64,000 nucleotides of DNA. It comes from Bog-473 sp963750075 (GTDB lineage: Bacteria; Actinomycetota; Acidimicrobiia; Acidimicrobiales; RAAP-2). Below, in pieces: positions 1 to 7,353 of the stretch (its first letter is position 1; every line of letters starts with the position of its first letter). A program made the position numbers and the translations under genes. The notes beneath the pieces are model-generated. The model was not told where the DNA came from and did not search any database. It saw only the letters and a program-made list of their open reading frames with translations. The stretch spans positions 496,001-560,000 of the forward strand of contig CAVVPG010000001.1 in NCBI GenBank assembly GCA_963750075.1, read 5' to 3'.

Positions 1-222
1 GGCCGAGCCGAAGCCGGCGTACTGGCGCATCGTCCACAGCTTGGAGCGGTACATCTCGGGGTGGACGCCACGGGTGTAGGGGAGGGAGCCCGGTTCGCCG
101 AGCTGGGTGACCGCGTCCCAGCCGTCGAGGTCGCCGGCGCGGTAGACGGGCTGGATGACGATGCCCGAGTCGGTGCGGCGCTCCGGGCTGGACGGGCGGG
201 GGCTCTGTTCCTGTTCTGTCAC
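1..222 (-). CDS. Acyl-CoA mutase large subunit, N-terminal part (methylmalonyl-CoA mutase type)
   Basis: Only the first 74 codons lie in the window; the gene continues past the left edge. Residues 48 to 74 carry the family signature around PYTRGVHPEMYRSKLWTMRQ followed by YAGFG, the start of the substrate-binding TIM barrel of B12-dependent methylmalonyl-, isobutyryl- and related CoA mutases. The reaction would be a 1,2-carbon-skeleton rearrangement of an acyl-CoA in the cytoplasm. The GTG at 222 is chosen because a TAGCCT box ends 7 nt before it and no other start is close. The exact substrate cannot be told from this fragment. A cobalamin adenosyltransferase gene 6.5 kb away could supply its cofactor. 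Confidence 0.88.
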   Translation of the reverse strand, partial: MTEQEQSPRPSSPERRTDSGIVIQPVYRAGDLDGWDAVTQLGEPGSLPYTRGVHPEMYRSKLWTMRQYAGFGSA

Positions 223-229
223 GGACCAC

Positions 230-235
230 AGGCTA
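230..235 (-). promoter_or_regulatory. -10 box of the acyl-CoA mutase gene
   Basis: TAGCCT on the minus strand ends 7 nt before the GTG at 222, with no Shine-Dalgarno in between, so the transcript is probably leaderless. Confidence 0.55.
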
Positions 236-286
236 CGGATGATCCGGGGCCCCGGGGAAAACGGGCCTCCGTCCCTGTCGGCGGGG

Positions 287-292
287 CAGACT
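287..292 (+). promoter_or_regulatory. -10 box of the VOC gene
   Basis: CAGACT ends 6 nt before the GTG at 299. It lies back to back with the mutase promoter in a 76 bp divergent gap. Confidence 0.4.
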
Positions 293-298
293 ACGGCA

Positions 299-742
299 GT
301 GGACGCCCCTGCCTTCTCGCACTTCGGCATCTGCGTCAGCGATCTGGAGCGGTCCCTCGCCTTCTACTGCGGCGCGCTGGGCTTCGAGAAGGCCGAATCG
401 CATGCCATCGGGTCCGAGTTCGCCCGGCTGATGGACCTGCCCGACGTCGCGGTCATGTCGCAGTTCATCCGCCGCGGGCCCACCGCCATCGAGCTTCTCG
501 CCTTCACGGAGCCCGCCCCCTTCGGCGAGCGGGAGCGGCGGGCGGTCAACCAGCTCGGCCTGACCCACCTCTCCTTCCGGGTGCACGACGTGGCCGCCAC
601 GACGGAACGGGTCGTGGCCCTCGGAGGTGCCGTGGTCGAGACGAGCCGGACCTCCATCGATCTCGGCGGGACCGCTCTCGAGTTCGTCTACTGCACCGAC
701 CCCGACGGGGTGCGGGTGGAGCTCATGGACCTCGGCGGCTGA
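299..742 (+). CDS. VOC (glyoxalase/epimerase) superfamily protein
   Basis: A 147-residue protein with the paired beta-alpha-beta-beta-beta modules of the vicinal-oxygen-chelate fold. Module 1 opens with FSHFGICVSDLERSLAFY and module 2 with LTHLSFRVHDV. The His at both module starts and the Glu in AIELLAF and RVELMD sit where VOC enzymes bind a divalent metal. It diverges from the acyl-CoA mutase gene, so a methylmalonyl-CoA epimerase-like role is possible, but this is context only; many VOC proteins have other jobs. The GTG at 299 was preferred over the ATG at 239 because the VOC domain starts directly after it and a -10-like box is correctly spaced. Confidence 0.75.
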   Translation: MDAPAFSHFGICVSDLERSLAFYCGALGFEKAESHAIGSEFARLMDLPDVAVMSQFIRRGPTAIELLAFTEPAPFGERERRAVNQLGLTHLSFRVHDVAATTERVVALGGAVVETSRTSIDLGGTALEFVYCTDPDGVRVELMDLGG

Positions 743-821
743 CCGGGCGACCCGACTTGGGCCTCGGCCAGGGCTTGCGCGTCGGAGAGCGCGGCGATCA
801 CCTCGAGAGGTACCGCCGCCC

Positions 822-1826
822 TCAGCCGTGCTGCCAGACGCGCTGGGAGATCCCCCGTTTGCCGTAGAGCGCGGCGGCCGTGAGGCGGCCGACCTCGTCG
901 TCGGTCATCCGCCATCCGAGCGCCCCGGCGTTTTGCTCGGCCTGCTCCCTGTTCTTTGCCCCCGGGATCGGCACCGCGCCCTGCGCGATGATCCAAGCCA
1001 GCGCGACCTGGCTGGGCGTGCGCCCGTGGGCCTCGCCGATGTGGCGCAGCTCGGCGACGACGGTGTCCACGTCGGCCCACGGGTGCGCGGAGAAGTTGCG
1101 GCCGCCCGAGGGAGGGTTGGAGGCCGAGTACTTGCCGGTCAGGCGGCCCTGCCCGAGGGGCGAGTACGCCAGTGGGACGACGCCGAGCTCGCGGCAGCAG
1201 TCGAGCAGCCCGACCCGGAGCGGCATGGTGCGGAGGAGGGAGAGCTCCACCTGGTTGCTCGCCAGCTGCAGGCCACGGCGGCGGAGGGCGGCGTCGATGG
1301 ACCGGGTCTCCTTGGCCGAGTAGTTGGACACGCCGACCGCCTTGACGAGCCCTTCGGCGTGTGCTGCGGCGAGGGCCTCGGCCATCACGTCGTGGGAGCG
1401 CAGCGAGATCGGACCGTGGATCTGGTAGAGGTCGATGGAGTCGGTCCGCAATCGCTCGAGTGAGTGCCGCGCCGCGGCGAGCAGCGCCGAGTGCACGTTC
1501 AGCTTCCACGGGCTCGGCATGAACTTGCTGGCGATGACGACCCGGTCCCGCCCACCGGGGTCCTCGGCGAGCAGGCGGCCGATGATGCGCTCGCTCTCCC
1601 CGCTCCCGTAGACCTCGGCCGTGTCGAAGAGCACGACGCCGGCCTCGATGCTGGCCTGCCAGGCGTCCCGGATGGTCGACTCCGTGAGCGACTGGTCGTA
1701 GCCACCCATGCCCCACGTGCCCTTGTCGCCCCAGGCCCACGTCCCGACGCCGAGCGGCGGGACGGTGACGTCCGAGCCGGCCAGGGCGATGCGGTCGCTC
1801 GCCTGCGGGGGCGCCGCGTCGGTCAT
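822..1826 (-). CDS. Aldo/keto reductase
   Basis: A 334-residue NADPH-dependent oxidoreductase with the (beta/alpha)8 barrel of the AKR superfamily. The catalytic tetrad can be placed at Asp68, Tyr73, Lys101 and His137, in the segments LFDTAEVYG, IASKF and LYQIHGP. The C-terminal cofactor motif PIPGAKNREQAEQNAGAL is intact. It would reduce carbonyl groups in the cytoplasm; the substrate is unknown. The start codon overlaps the stop of the upstream alpha/beta hydrolase (ATGA), so the two are translationally coupled. It converges with the VOC gene across about 80 bp. Confidence 0.92.
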   Translation of the reverse strand: MTDAAPPQASDRIALAGSDVTVPPLGVGTWAWGDKGTWGMGGYDQSLTESTIRDAWQASIEAGVVLFDTAEVYGSGESERIIGRLLAEDPGGRDRVVIASKFMPSPWKLNVHSALLAAARHSLERLRTDSIDLYQIHGPISLRSHDVMAEALAAAHAEGLVKAVGVSNYSAKETRSIDAALRRRGLQLASNQVELSLLRTMPLRVGLLDCCRELGVVPLAYSPLGQGRLTGKYSASNPPSGGRNFSAHPWADVDTVVAELRHIGEAHGRTPSQVALAWIIAQGAVPIPGAKNREQAEQNAGALGWRMTDDEVGRLTAAALYGKRGISQRVWQHG

Positions 1827-2683
1827 CGCGCGCTCGCCGCCCATGCGAGGTGGGCCTCGACCGCGGCGCGCCAGGCGTCGGCGTGGGTGAGCTGCGGCGA
1901 ATGGTAGGCACCCTCGATGACGGCGAGGCGCCCGTCGGCCACCTCCGCCGCGAGGTCGGCGGCCTGGTCGACCAGCGGGTGGTCGTGCTCGCCGACGATG
2001 ACCGTGGTGGGGCAGGTGATGGACGGCAGGTCGGGACGCAGCGAGACCTCCCCGTCGGCGACGTCGGCCATGAGGGCCATACCGAACCCCTTGACGGCAT
2101 AGGCGTCCATGCCGGTGAAGATGGCCTCCTTCTCCTTTTGCCACTCCGCCGGAGTCGCAGCTTCGATGAGCGTGTCCTCGGGGCCGCCCAGGCTCAGGGT
2201 GGCCGGCATGCCCTCGGACGGGTCGAACGCCTCCATGAAGCCCCGCACGAGGGCACGGAGCTCCTCGTCGGGCGGCATGAACGACCATGCGCTGGTGTCC
2301 ATGAGGATGAGCGAGTGCACGAGGTCGGGCCGGCTCAGGACCGTGCCGAGAGCGACCCGGCCACCCATGGAGTGGCCCAGCAGGTCGACCGGCCCCCCAC
2401 CCACCGACTCCAGGAAGACCGTGAGGTCGGCGGCCAGCTGGTCGATGGTGTAGCCGTCGAGCACGCCCGCCCTGGTCGAGTGCCCGTGACCACGCTGGTC
2501 GAGCGTGACCACGCGCCGCCGGCCCGCCAGCGCGTCGACCTCGAGCGCGAAGTCGTGCGAGGAACCGGTGAACCCGTGGAGGAGGACGAGGGTGGGCGTC
2601 CCCCCGGGGCTGCTCCCCGTCACAGACCACGCCAGGTCGACCCCGTTCACGTGCAGGGACTTGGGCGCGGCCGTCTCCGTCAT
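1823..2683 (-). CDS. Alpha/beta hydrolase
   Basis: A 286-residue serine hydrolase of the alpha/beta fold. The oxyanion-hole motif LLHGFTGSS is at 34 to 42, the nucleophile elbow GHSMGG puts Ser105 in place, and Asp234 (VGEHDHP) and His261 (GAYHSP) complete the triad. It resembles the MhpC/RsbQ group that acts on small esters or C-C bonds. It is the first gene of a two-gene unit with the aldo/keto reductase, which overlaps its stop by 4 nt. The ATG at 2683 has an imperfect TAGACA box 6 nt upstream. The substrate cannot be predicted. Confidence 0.88.
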   Translation of the reverse strand: MTETAAPKSLHVNGVDLAWSVTGSSPGGTPTLVLLHGFTGSSHDFALEVDALAGRRRVVTLDQRGHGHSTRAGVLDGYTIDQLAADLTVFLESVGGGPVDLLGHSMGGRVALGTVLSRPDLVHSLILMDTSAWSFMPPDEELRALVRGFMEAFDPSEGMPATLSLGGPEDTLIEAATPAEWQKEKEAIFTGMDAYAVKGFGMALMADVADGEVSLRPDLPSITCPTTVIVGEHDHPLVDQAADLAAEVADGRLAVIEGAYHSPQLTHADAWRAAVEAHLAWAASAR

Positions 2684-2742
2684 GGCACCTGTCTAGTGGT
2701 TCGGGGCCAGGGCGCGCTCGGGAGGAGCCGGTGTTCTTGCGC

Positions 2743-3906
2743 TCAGTGTGTGTGAGGCATGCAGAGGTCGTCGTACTCGGCGATGACGATCTCCCCCGCG
2801 TCAGGACCGCAAGCCGGGCAGGCGGGGTCCCGGCGCACCTTGAAGGTCCGGAAGGACTCCTCCAGCGCGTCGTAGGCGAGCAACCGCCCGATCAGCGGGT
2901 CGCCCAGACCGAGCAGGACCTTGATGGTCTCCACGGCCTGGATGGACCCGATGATGCCGGGCAGCACGCCCAGGACTCCGGCCTCGGCGCACGACGGGGC
3001 GAGCTCGGCGGGCGGAGGCTCGGGGATGAGGCAGCGGTAGCACGGCCCGTTGTAGGGGTCGAACACGGTGACCTGGCCCTCGAAGCGGAAGATGGAACCG
3101 TGGATCACGGGGATCCGCTTGAGCAGCGACGCGTCGTTCACCAGGTAACGGGTTGGGAAGTTGTCCGTCCCGTCGACGATGGCGTCGTAGCCGTCGATGA
3201 TGTCGAGAACGTTGTCGGCTCCCAGCCGCACGTCGTAGGTGACGACGTTGACGTCCGGGTTCAGCGCGGTCAACGTCTTCTTCGCGGAGTCGACCTTGCG
3301 GTCACCCACCCGGTCCATGTTGTGCAGGATCTGGCGCTGCAGGTTGGACTCGTCCACGACGTCCATGTCGATGATGCCGAGCGTCCCCACCCCGGCGGCC
3401 GCCAGGTAGAGGGCGGCCGGCGATCCGAGGCCGCCGGCGCCCAGGAGGAGCACCTTCGAGCCGAGGAGCTTCAGCTGGCCGACCTCGCCGACCTCGGGCA
3501 GCAGGAGGTGGCGCTGATAGCGGTTGCGCTGCGCCGGGGTGAGCGTCTTCGGCGCCGCCCAGGGGAGCCCGGCATCCTTCCACTTGTTGAACCCGCCGAC
3601 CAGCGACTGCACGTCGGTGTAGCCCAGGTCCCCCATCGTCTTGGCCGCGAAGGCCGAGCGCACGCCCCCGGCGCAGTAGACGACGACGGGTCCCGTCTTG
3701 TCGGGGAGCTTGCCCTCCACCTGGAACTCGAGGTGCCCGCGGGGCAGGTGCACCGCGTTGGGGATGGCCCCCTGCTCGTACTCGTCGGGCTCGCGCACGT
3801 CGAGGAAGGTGACCCCGCCGGCCTCGAGCAGGGCCTGCGCGTCGGGCTGCTCCACCTCGCGGATGGACGCCTTGGCCTCGTTCAGAAGCTCTCGGGGAGT
3901 GGGCAC
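2743..3906 (-). CDS. Rhodanese-MoeB/ThiF fusion: sulfur-carrier adenylyltransferase
   Basis: A 387-residue two-domain protein. Residues 20 to 115 form a rhodanese domain with active-site Cys78 in VVYCAGGVRSA. Residues 125 to 387 form an E1-like domain with ATP loop LLGAGGLGSP (about 154 to 163), the catalytic region DVVDESNLQRQ, and zinc pairs CYRC (289/292) and CPAC (363/366). Such proteins adenylate and thiolate the C-terminus of ThiS/MoaD-like sulfur carriers for molybdopterin, thiamine or cysteine synthesis. The usual actinobacterial MoeZ has the rhodanese at the C-terminus; here it is at the N-terminus. A GGAGG sits 6 nt before the GTG at 3906. No carrier-protein gene is adjacent. Confidence 0.9.
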   Translation of the reverse strand: MPTPRELLNEAKASIREVEQPDAQALLEAGGVTFLDVREPDEYEQGAIPNAVHLPRGHLEFQVEGKLPDKTGPVVVYCAGGVRSAFAAKTMGDLGYTDVQSLVGGFNKWKDAGLPWAAPKTLTPAQRNRYQRHLLLPEVGEVGQLKLLGSKVLLLGAGGLGSPAALYLAAAGVGTLGIIDMDVVDESNLQRQILHNMDRVGDRKVDSAKKTLTALNPDVNVVTYDVRLGADNVLDIIDGYDAIVDGTDNFPTRYLVNDASLLKRIPVIHGSIFRFEGQVTVFDPYNGPCYRCLIPEPPPAELAPSCAEAGVLGVLPGIIGSIQAVETIKVLLGLGDPLIGRLLAYDALEESFRTFKVRRDPACPACGPDAGEIVIAEYDDLCMPHTH

Positions 3907-4040
3907 GCTGTACCTCCGGGTTGCGCCGGCTGTCTGTCAGCGGCGCATCGAACCTTTAAACACTACCAGCGGGGTCAACATTCCCAGGTCCCTGGCCCGG
4001 TGCACCCCGGTGCGGCCCCGCGGTGGGAAACTGCCCCCCC

Positions 4041-4646
4041 ATGGAGCTCCGGGAGTCGATCCGTCGCCGCGCCATGGTGCGGAGCTTCTCGTGCGAGCCG
4101 CTCGACCGGGCGGTCGTCGACCGCATCCTCCTCGACGCCCTCCGCTCCCCGACGGCGGGCAACACGGGGGGCACCGCCTGGGTCGTCCTCGAGGGGCCCG
4201 AGGAGACTTCCGTCTACTTCGACGCCACGACCGACGAGCGGTGGCGGGAGGCCAGCCCGCGCTGGGAAGGCCTCCGGCAGGCGCCCGTGGTGCTCTTGGC
4301 CTACTCCTCGGCCGACCTCTATGTCGCGCGCTACCGCGAGCCGGACAAGGTGGGATCCGGCCTCGGCGCCGGCCCGGAGCACTGGCCGGTCCCCTACTGG
4401 ACTGGCGACGCGGCCTTCGGCGTGATGGCGGTCCTCCTCGGGGCGGCCGACGCCGGGCTCGGCGCCTGCATCCTCGGGACGTTCCGGGGGGAGGCCGAGC
4501 TTGCACGGCGGCTGGGCGTGCCCGACGCCTGGCAGCTCTTCTGCGCGGTGGTGCTCGGCCGGCCCGACGGCGGGGACCACCGCTCTCCGTCCCTCGACCG
4601 TCCGCGACCCTCACCGGCCCAGCGGATCCACCGGGGACGGTGGTGA
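4041..4646 (+). CDS. Nitroreductase family protein
   Basis: A 201-residue FMN-dependent oxidoreductase of the nitroreductase fold. The N-terminal ESIRRRAMVRSFSCEPLD matches the phosphate-binding start of the family, RSPTAGNTGGTAWVVL the FMN/substrate region, and AFGVMAVLLGAADAGLGAC the conserved dimer helix with ILGTFR after it. It would use NAD(P)H to reduce nitro compounds, quinones or flavin-linked substrates. The ATG at 4041 was preferred over the GTG-like start 18 nt upstream because the family motif begins immediately. It diverges from the MoeB-like gene and stands just ahead of a membrane-protein gene. Confidence 0.8.
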   Translation: MELRESIRRRAMVRSFSCEPLDRAVVDRILLDALRSPTAGNTGGTAWVVLEGPEETSVYFDATTDERWREASPRWEGLRQAPVVLLAYSSADLYVARYREPDKVGSGLGAGPEHWPVPYWTGDAAFGVMAVLLGAADAGLGACILGTFRGEAELARRLGVPDAWQLFCAVVLGRPDGGDHRSPSLDRPRPSPAQRIHRGRW

Positions 4647-4713
4647 CGCCGCCGCATCATCGAGCCGGGGCGGGATGGCGGTGCGCCCTTCCGGGCGGCG
4701 CGGTCTCCGCCTA

Positions 4714-6672
4714 ATGACCGTGCACGTGCGCACGAACCCATTGAGCAGCGAGCCGTACGATCAGCAGCTGGAGGAGTCGCCGGGCGGGGAAACGGGCGCG
4801 GAGCCGACTGTGCCGGCACCGCGCCCGGGCCTCCGTGGGTCCACGCGGCCGACCCTCATGTGGCTCGCCGCCCTCTGCACGTATTTCCCGCTCGCCGCTC
4901 TCGGGTACTGGCCCGTGTGGCAACACTGGTCCGCTCAGATGAACGGCTGCAACTGTTGGGACCAACTCGAGCAGGAGTGGTTCGTCAAGTGGGTCCCGTC
5001 TGCGCTGACGCACGGGCACACCGTGCTCGTCACGCACCACATCTACGCACCCGACGGCGTCAACCTGATGTGGAACGCCTCGGTGATCGCCCTGGGGACG
5101 GCGTTCGCGCCGGTGACCGAGACATTGGGGGTGGTCCACTCCTTCGCCATCCTCTTGACGCTCTCCCTCGCCCTGTCGGCCAGCACGATGTTCGTCCTGC
5201 TGCGCCGCTGGACGACGTGGTTGCCTGCGGCGTGGCTCGGTGGCCTGGTGTACGGCTTCTCCACGCTGGCCGTCCAGGAGGCGGGGCTCGGCCGGCTCAA
5301 CCTGTCCTTCGACGCCCTCCCGCCACTGATGGTCCTCGCGATCGTGAAGATGGTCCGGGAGGAGTGGTCTCCCGTTGTCGGTGGATCGGTCCTCGGGCTC
5401 CTCGTCGCCCTGCAGCTGCTGATCTCCGAGGAGATCCTCCTGATCACGCTCCTGCTGACCGGCGTCGCCCTGATCGTGCTGGCCGTGTTGCACCGCGCCG
5501 ACGTCATCGACCGCGGGATGGACGTCGTGCGCGCGGCCGCCGGGGCGGCGCTCACGTTCCTCGTCATCACCGGCTACCCGCTCTACGTCCAGTTCACGGG
5601 CCCTTACCGCATCAGCGGGCCACCGCAGTCACGAGCTCAGATCGCGCTCTTCAGCTCGGACCTCCTCAGCCCGGTCGTCCCGGGCGCGACCCAGTGGCTC
5701 GATCCCGCGTGGGCAAGCCGGATCTCGGGAGCCTTCTCGGCCTCCTTGGCCGGAGAGGTCACCGCCTACGTCGGCCTACCGCTGCTCGTGCTCGCCCTCG
5801 GGTCCATCGTCCTCTTGCACACGCGGACGCTCGTACGCATCTTCGCCCTCGTCATGCTGGGGAGCTTCCTATTGTCGATGGGTCCCCAGGTCCTGTGGGA
5901 CAGCCACCACACCGGGATACCCGCCCCGTACGCCGTGCTGGCGCACCTGCCGATCCTGGGCGACATCATCCCATCCCGCTTCGCGCTCGGATTCTGGTTC
6001 TCCCTGGCAGTGCTCTTCGCCATGGGACTCGACGCGGGCCGGGACTGGCTGCGGGGAGCCGCCGCCCGGTGGTCCGAGCACCGCGACGCGCCGCAGACGC
6101 GGGCCCAGATCACCCGACAGCGCACCATCGCCAAGCGGGCCGCGGGTGTGGTCACGGCCCTCGTCGGCATCGGCGTCCTGATCCCGCTCGTGCCCGACTG
6201 GCCCTACACGCAGGAGCCGGCGGACGTGCCGGCCTTCTTCACGACGAGTGGCGTGCAGCGCATCCCACCCAACTCGCTTGCGGTCACCTACCCCTATCCG
6301 CTGACGGCCACCGCCTGGCCCATGCTCTGGCAGGCCGACGCGGACATGCGCTTTCGGATGCTCGGGGGCTACGCGATCGCACCGGGGCCCGATGGCACGG
6401 GAACGTTCTTCCCCAACTCGAACCCCATGGAGTACTGCCTATTGATCATCTTCGACAGTGGGTCGCCACGACTCTGCAACCCGACTCAGCTCGCCGCCAG
6501 CCTGCGCACGTTGGGGGTCACCAGCGTGATCGCCGGTGACGACGAGCCCCACGCCGCCCTCGCCCGTTCGGTCCTCAGCCAGACGCTCGGCGCGCGTCCC
6601 CGCCGCGTCGGCGGCGTGTCGCTCTGGCAGTGCGTCCCGGTACGCGGCAGACGTTCGTGCCAATGGCGGTGA
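4714..6672 (+). CDS. Polytopic membrane protein, possible GT-C type glycosyltransferase
   Basis: A 652-residue protein with about 11 hydrophobic segments. The first is at about residues 48 to 66 and a last one is near 490, followed by a soluble C-terminal part of about 160 residues. The first extracytoplasmic loop contains a Cys-rich stretch (NGCNCWDQLEQEWFVKW) and acidic residues where GT-C enzymes place the catalytic Asp. That layout, with the long soluble tail, suggests a lipid-linked sugar transferase of the cell envelope, but no family motif is decisive. I do not recognise a specific gene. The ATG at 4714 precedes a hydrophilic 45-residue cytoplasmic head; no clear ribosome site is visible. 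Confidence 0.65.
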   Translation: MTVHVRTNPLSSEPYDQQLEESPGGETGAEPTVPAPRPGLRGSTRPTLMWLAALCTYFPLAALGYWPVWQHWSAQMNGCNCWDQLEQEWFVKWVPSALTHGHTVLVTHHIYAPDGVNLMWNASVIALGTAFAPVTETLGVVHSFAILLTLSLALSASTMFVLLRRWTTWLPAAWLGGLVYGFSTLAVQEAGLGRLNLSFDALPPLMVLAIVKMVREEWSPVVGGSVLGLLVALQLLISEEILLITLLLTGVALIVLAVLHRADVIDRGMDVVRAAAGAALTFLVITGYPLYVQFTGPYRISGPPQSRAQIALFSSDLLSPVVPGATQWLDPAWASRISGAFSASLAGEVTAYVGLPLLVLALGSIVLLHTRTLVRIFALVMLGSFLLSMGPQVLWDSHHTGIPAPYAVLAHLPILGDIIPSRFALGFWFSLAVLFAMGLDAGRDWLRGAAARWSEHRDAPQTRAQITRQRTIAKRAAGVVTALVGIGVLIPLVPDWPYTQEPADVPAFFTTSGVQRIPPNSLAVTYPYPLTATAWPMLWQADADMRFRMLGGYAIAPGPDGTGTFFPNSNPMEYCLLIIFDSGSPRLCNPTQLAASLRTLGVTSVIAGDDEPHAALARSVLSQTLGARPRRVGGVSLWQCVPVRGRRSCQWR

Positions 6673-6738
6673 CGAGCCTGCTTCCGCCCCGACGCCCCGA
6701 CGCCCCGTCCGCCCCGCCGCACGGCCCGGGGAGCGGGC

Positions 6739-7290
6739 TCATGGCCCAGGTGACTTCGACAAAGTGTGCTCGGGTCCCTCCTGCCATCGCGCCATGGCCC
6801 ACAGCAGGTCCGACAGCCGGTTCAGGTACACCACTACGAACGAGCCCTCGGCCGGCTCCGCGACGGCGATGCGCTCGGCACGGCGCACGATCGTGCGCGC
6901 CAGGTCGAGCGCGGCGGCGGCGCGATTCTCGCCCGGGACGGTGAAGTCGCTCGGCATGTCGAAACGGTCCAGGAGGTCGTCGATCCCCACCTCCAACGCC
7001 GAGACCATGTCCGGCGTCACCAGGCTCGAACCCGCCGTGAGCTTCTGGCGGTTCTCCGGGGCGGTGGCCACTTCCGCCATGAGCACGTAGAGGTCACGGG
7101 CGAGGGCGGTCAAGCGCGCGTTGGCCTCGGAGCCCGGCGCCGTCTCGGCACGGGCGACGCCGAGAGCCGCCTGCGCCTCGTCGACCGCACCGTTCAGCTC
7201 GATCCGCCACGAGTCCTTGCGGACCCGCCCGCCGAAGAGCAGGCCGGTCGTCCCGTCGTCGCCCTTCTTGGTGTAGATCCTCGGCGTCAC
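6739..7290 (-). CDS. Cob(I)alamin adenosyltransferase, PduO type
   Basis: A 183-residue enzyme that transfers the 5'-deoxyadenosyl group of ATP to cob(I)alamin, making coenzyme B12 for mutases such as the one at the left edge. The ATP-binding N-terminus PRIYTKKGDDGTTGLLFGGR is diagnostic, followed by the helical bundle with VPGENRAAAALDLARTIVRRAER and LNRLSDLLWAMAR near the C-terminus. The GTG at 7290 gives the normal family start and has a TAGCAT box 8 nt upstream; an ATG at 7326 would add 12 unsupported residues. It diverges from metH, another B12 enzyme gene. Confidence 0.92.
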   Translation of the reverse strand: MTPRIYTKKGDDGTTGLLFGGRVRKDSWRIELNGAVDEAQAALGVARAETAPGSEANARLTALARDLYVLMAEVATAPENRQKLTAGSSLVTPDMVSALEVGIDDLLDRFDMPSDFTVPGENRAAAALDLARTIVRRAERIAVAEPAEGSFVVVYLNRLSDLLWAMARWQEGPEHTLSKSPGP

Positions 7291-7298
7291 CAGGCGGG

Positions 7299-7304
7299 AT
7301 GCTA
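7299..7304 (-). promoter_or_regulatory. -10 box of the cobalamin adenosyltransferase gene
   Basis: TAGCAT on the minus strand ends 8 nt before the GTG at 7290, consistent with a leaderless transcript. It lies inside the alternative longer reading frame, which argues against that longer start. Confidence 0.5.
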
Positions 7305-7338
7305 CCTGCGCCGTTCCGGAGGCCACGGGGCGCCCCGG

Positions 7339-7344
7339 TAACCT
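7339..7344 (+). promoter_or_regulatory. -10 box of metH
   Basis: TAACCT ends 9 nt before the GTG at 7354. No cobalamin riboswitch can fit in the 63 bp gap to the divergent gene. Confidence 0.5.
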
Positions 7345-7353
7345 GTGTGTTTG

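Noticed and set aside
1..222. Calling the mutase ethylmalonyl-CoA mutase because mch/mcd/mcl occur in the window
   Set aside because: The visible TRGVHPEMYR and LWTMRQYAGFG segments fit the methylmalonyl/isobutyryl-type large subunit better; the genes are 45 kb apart.
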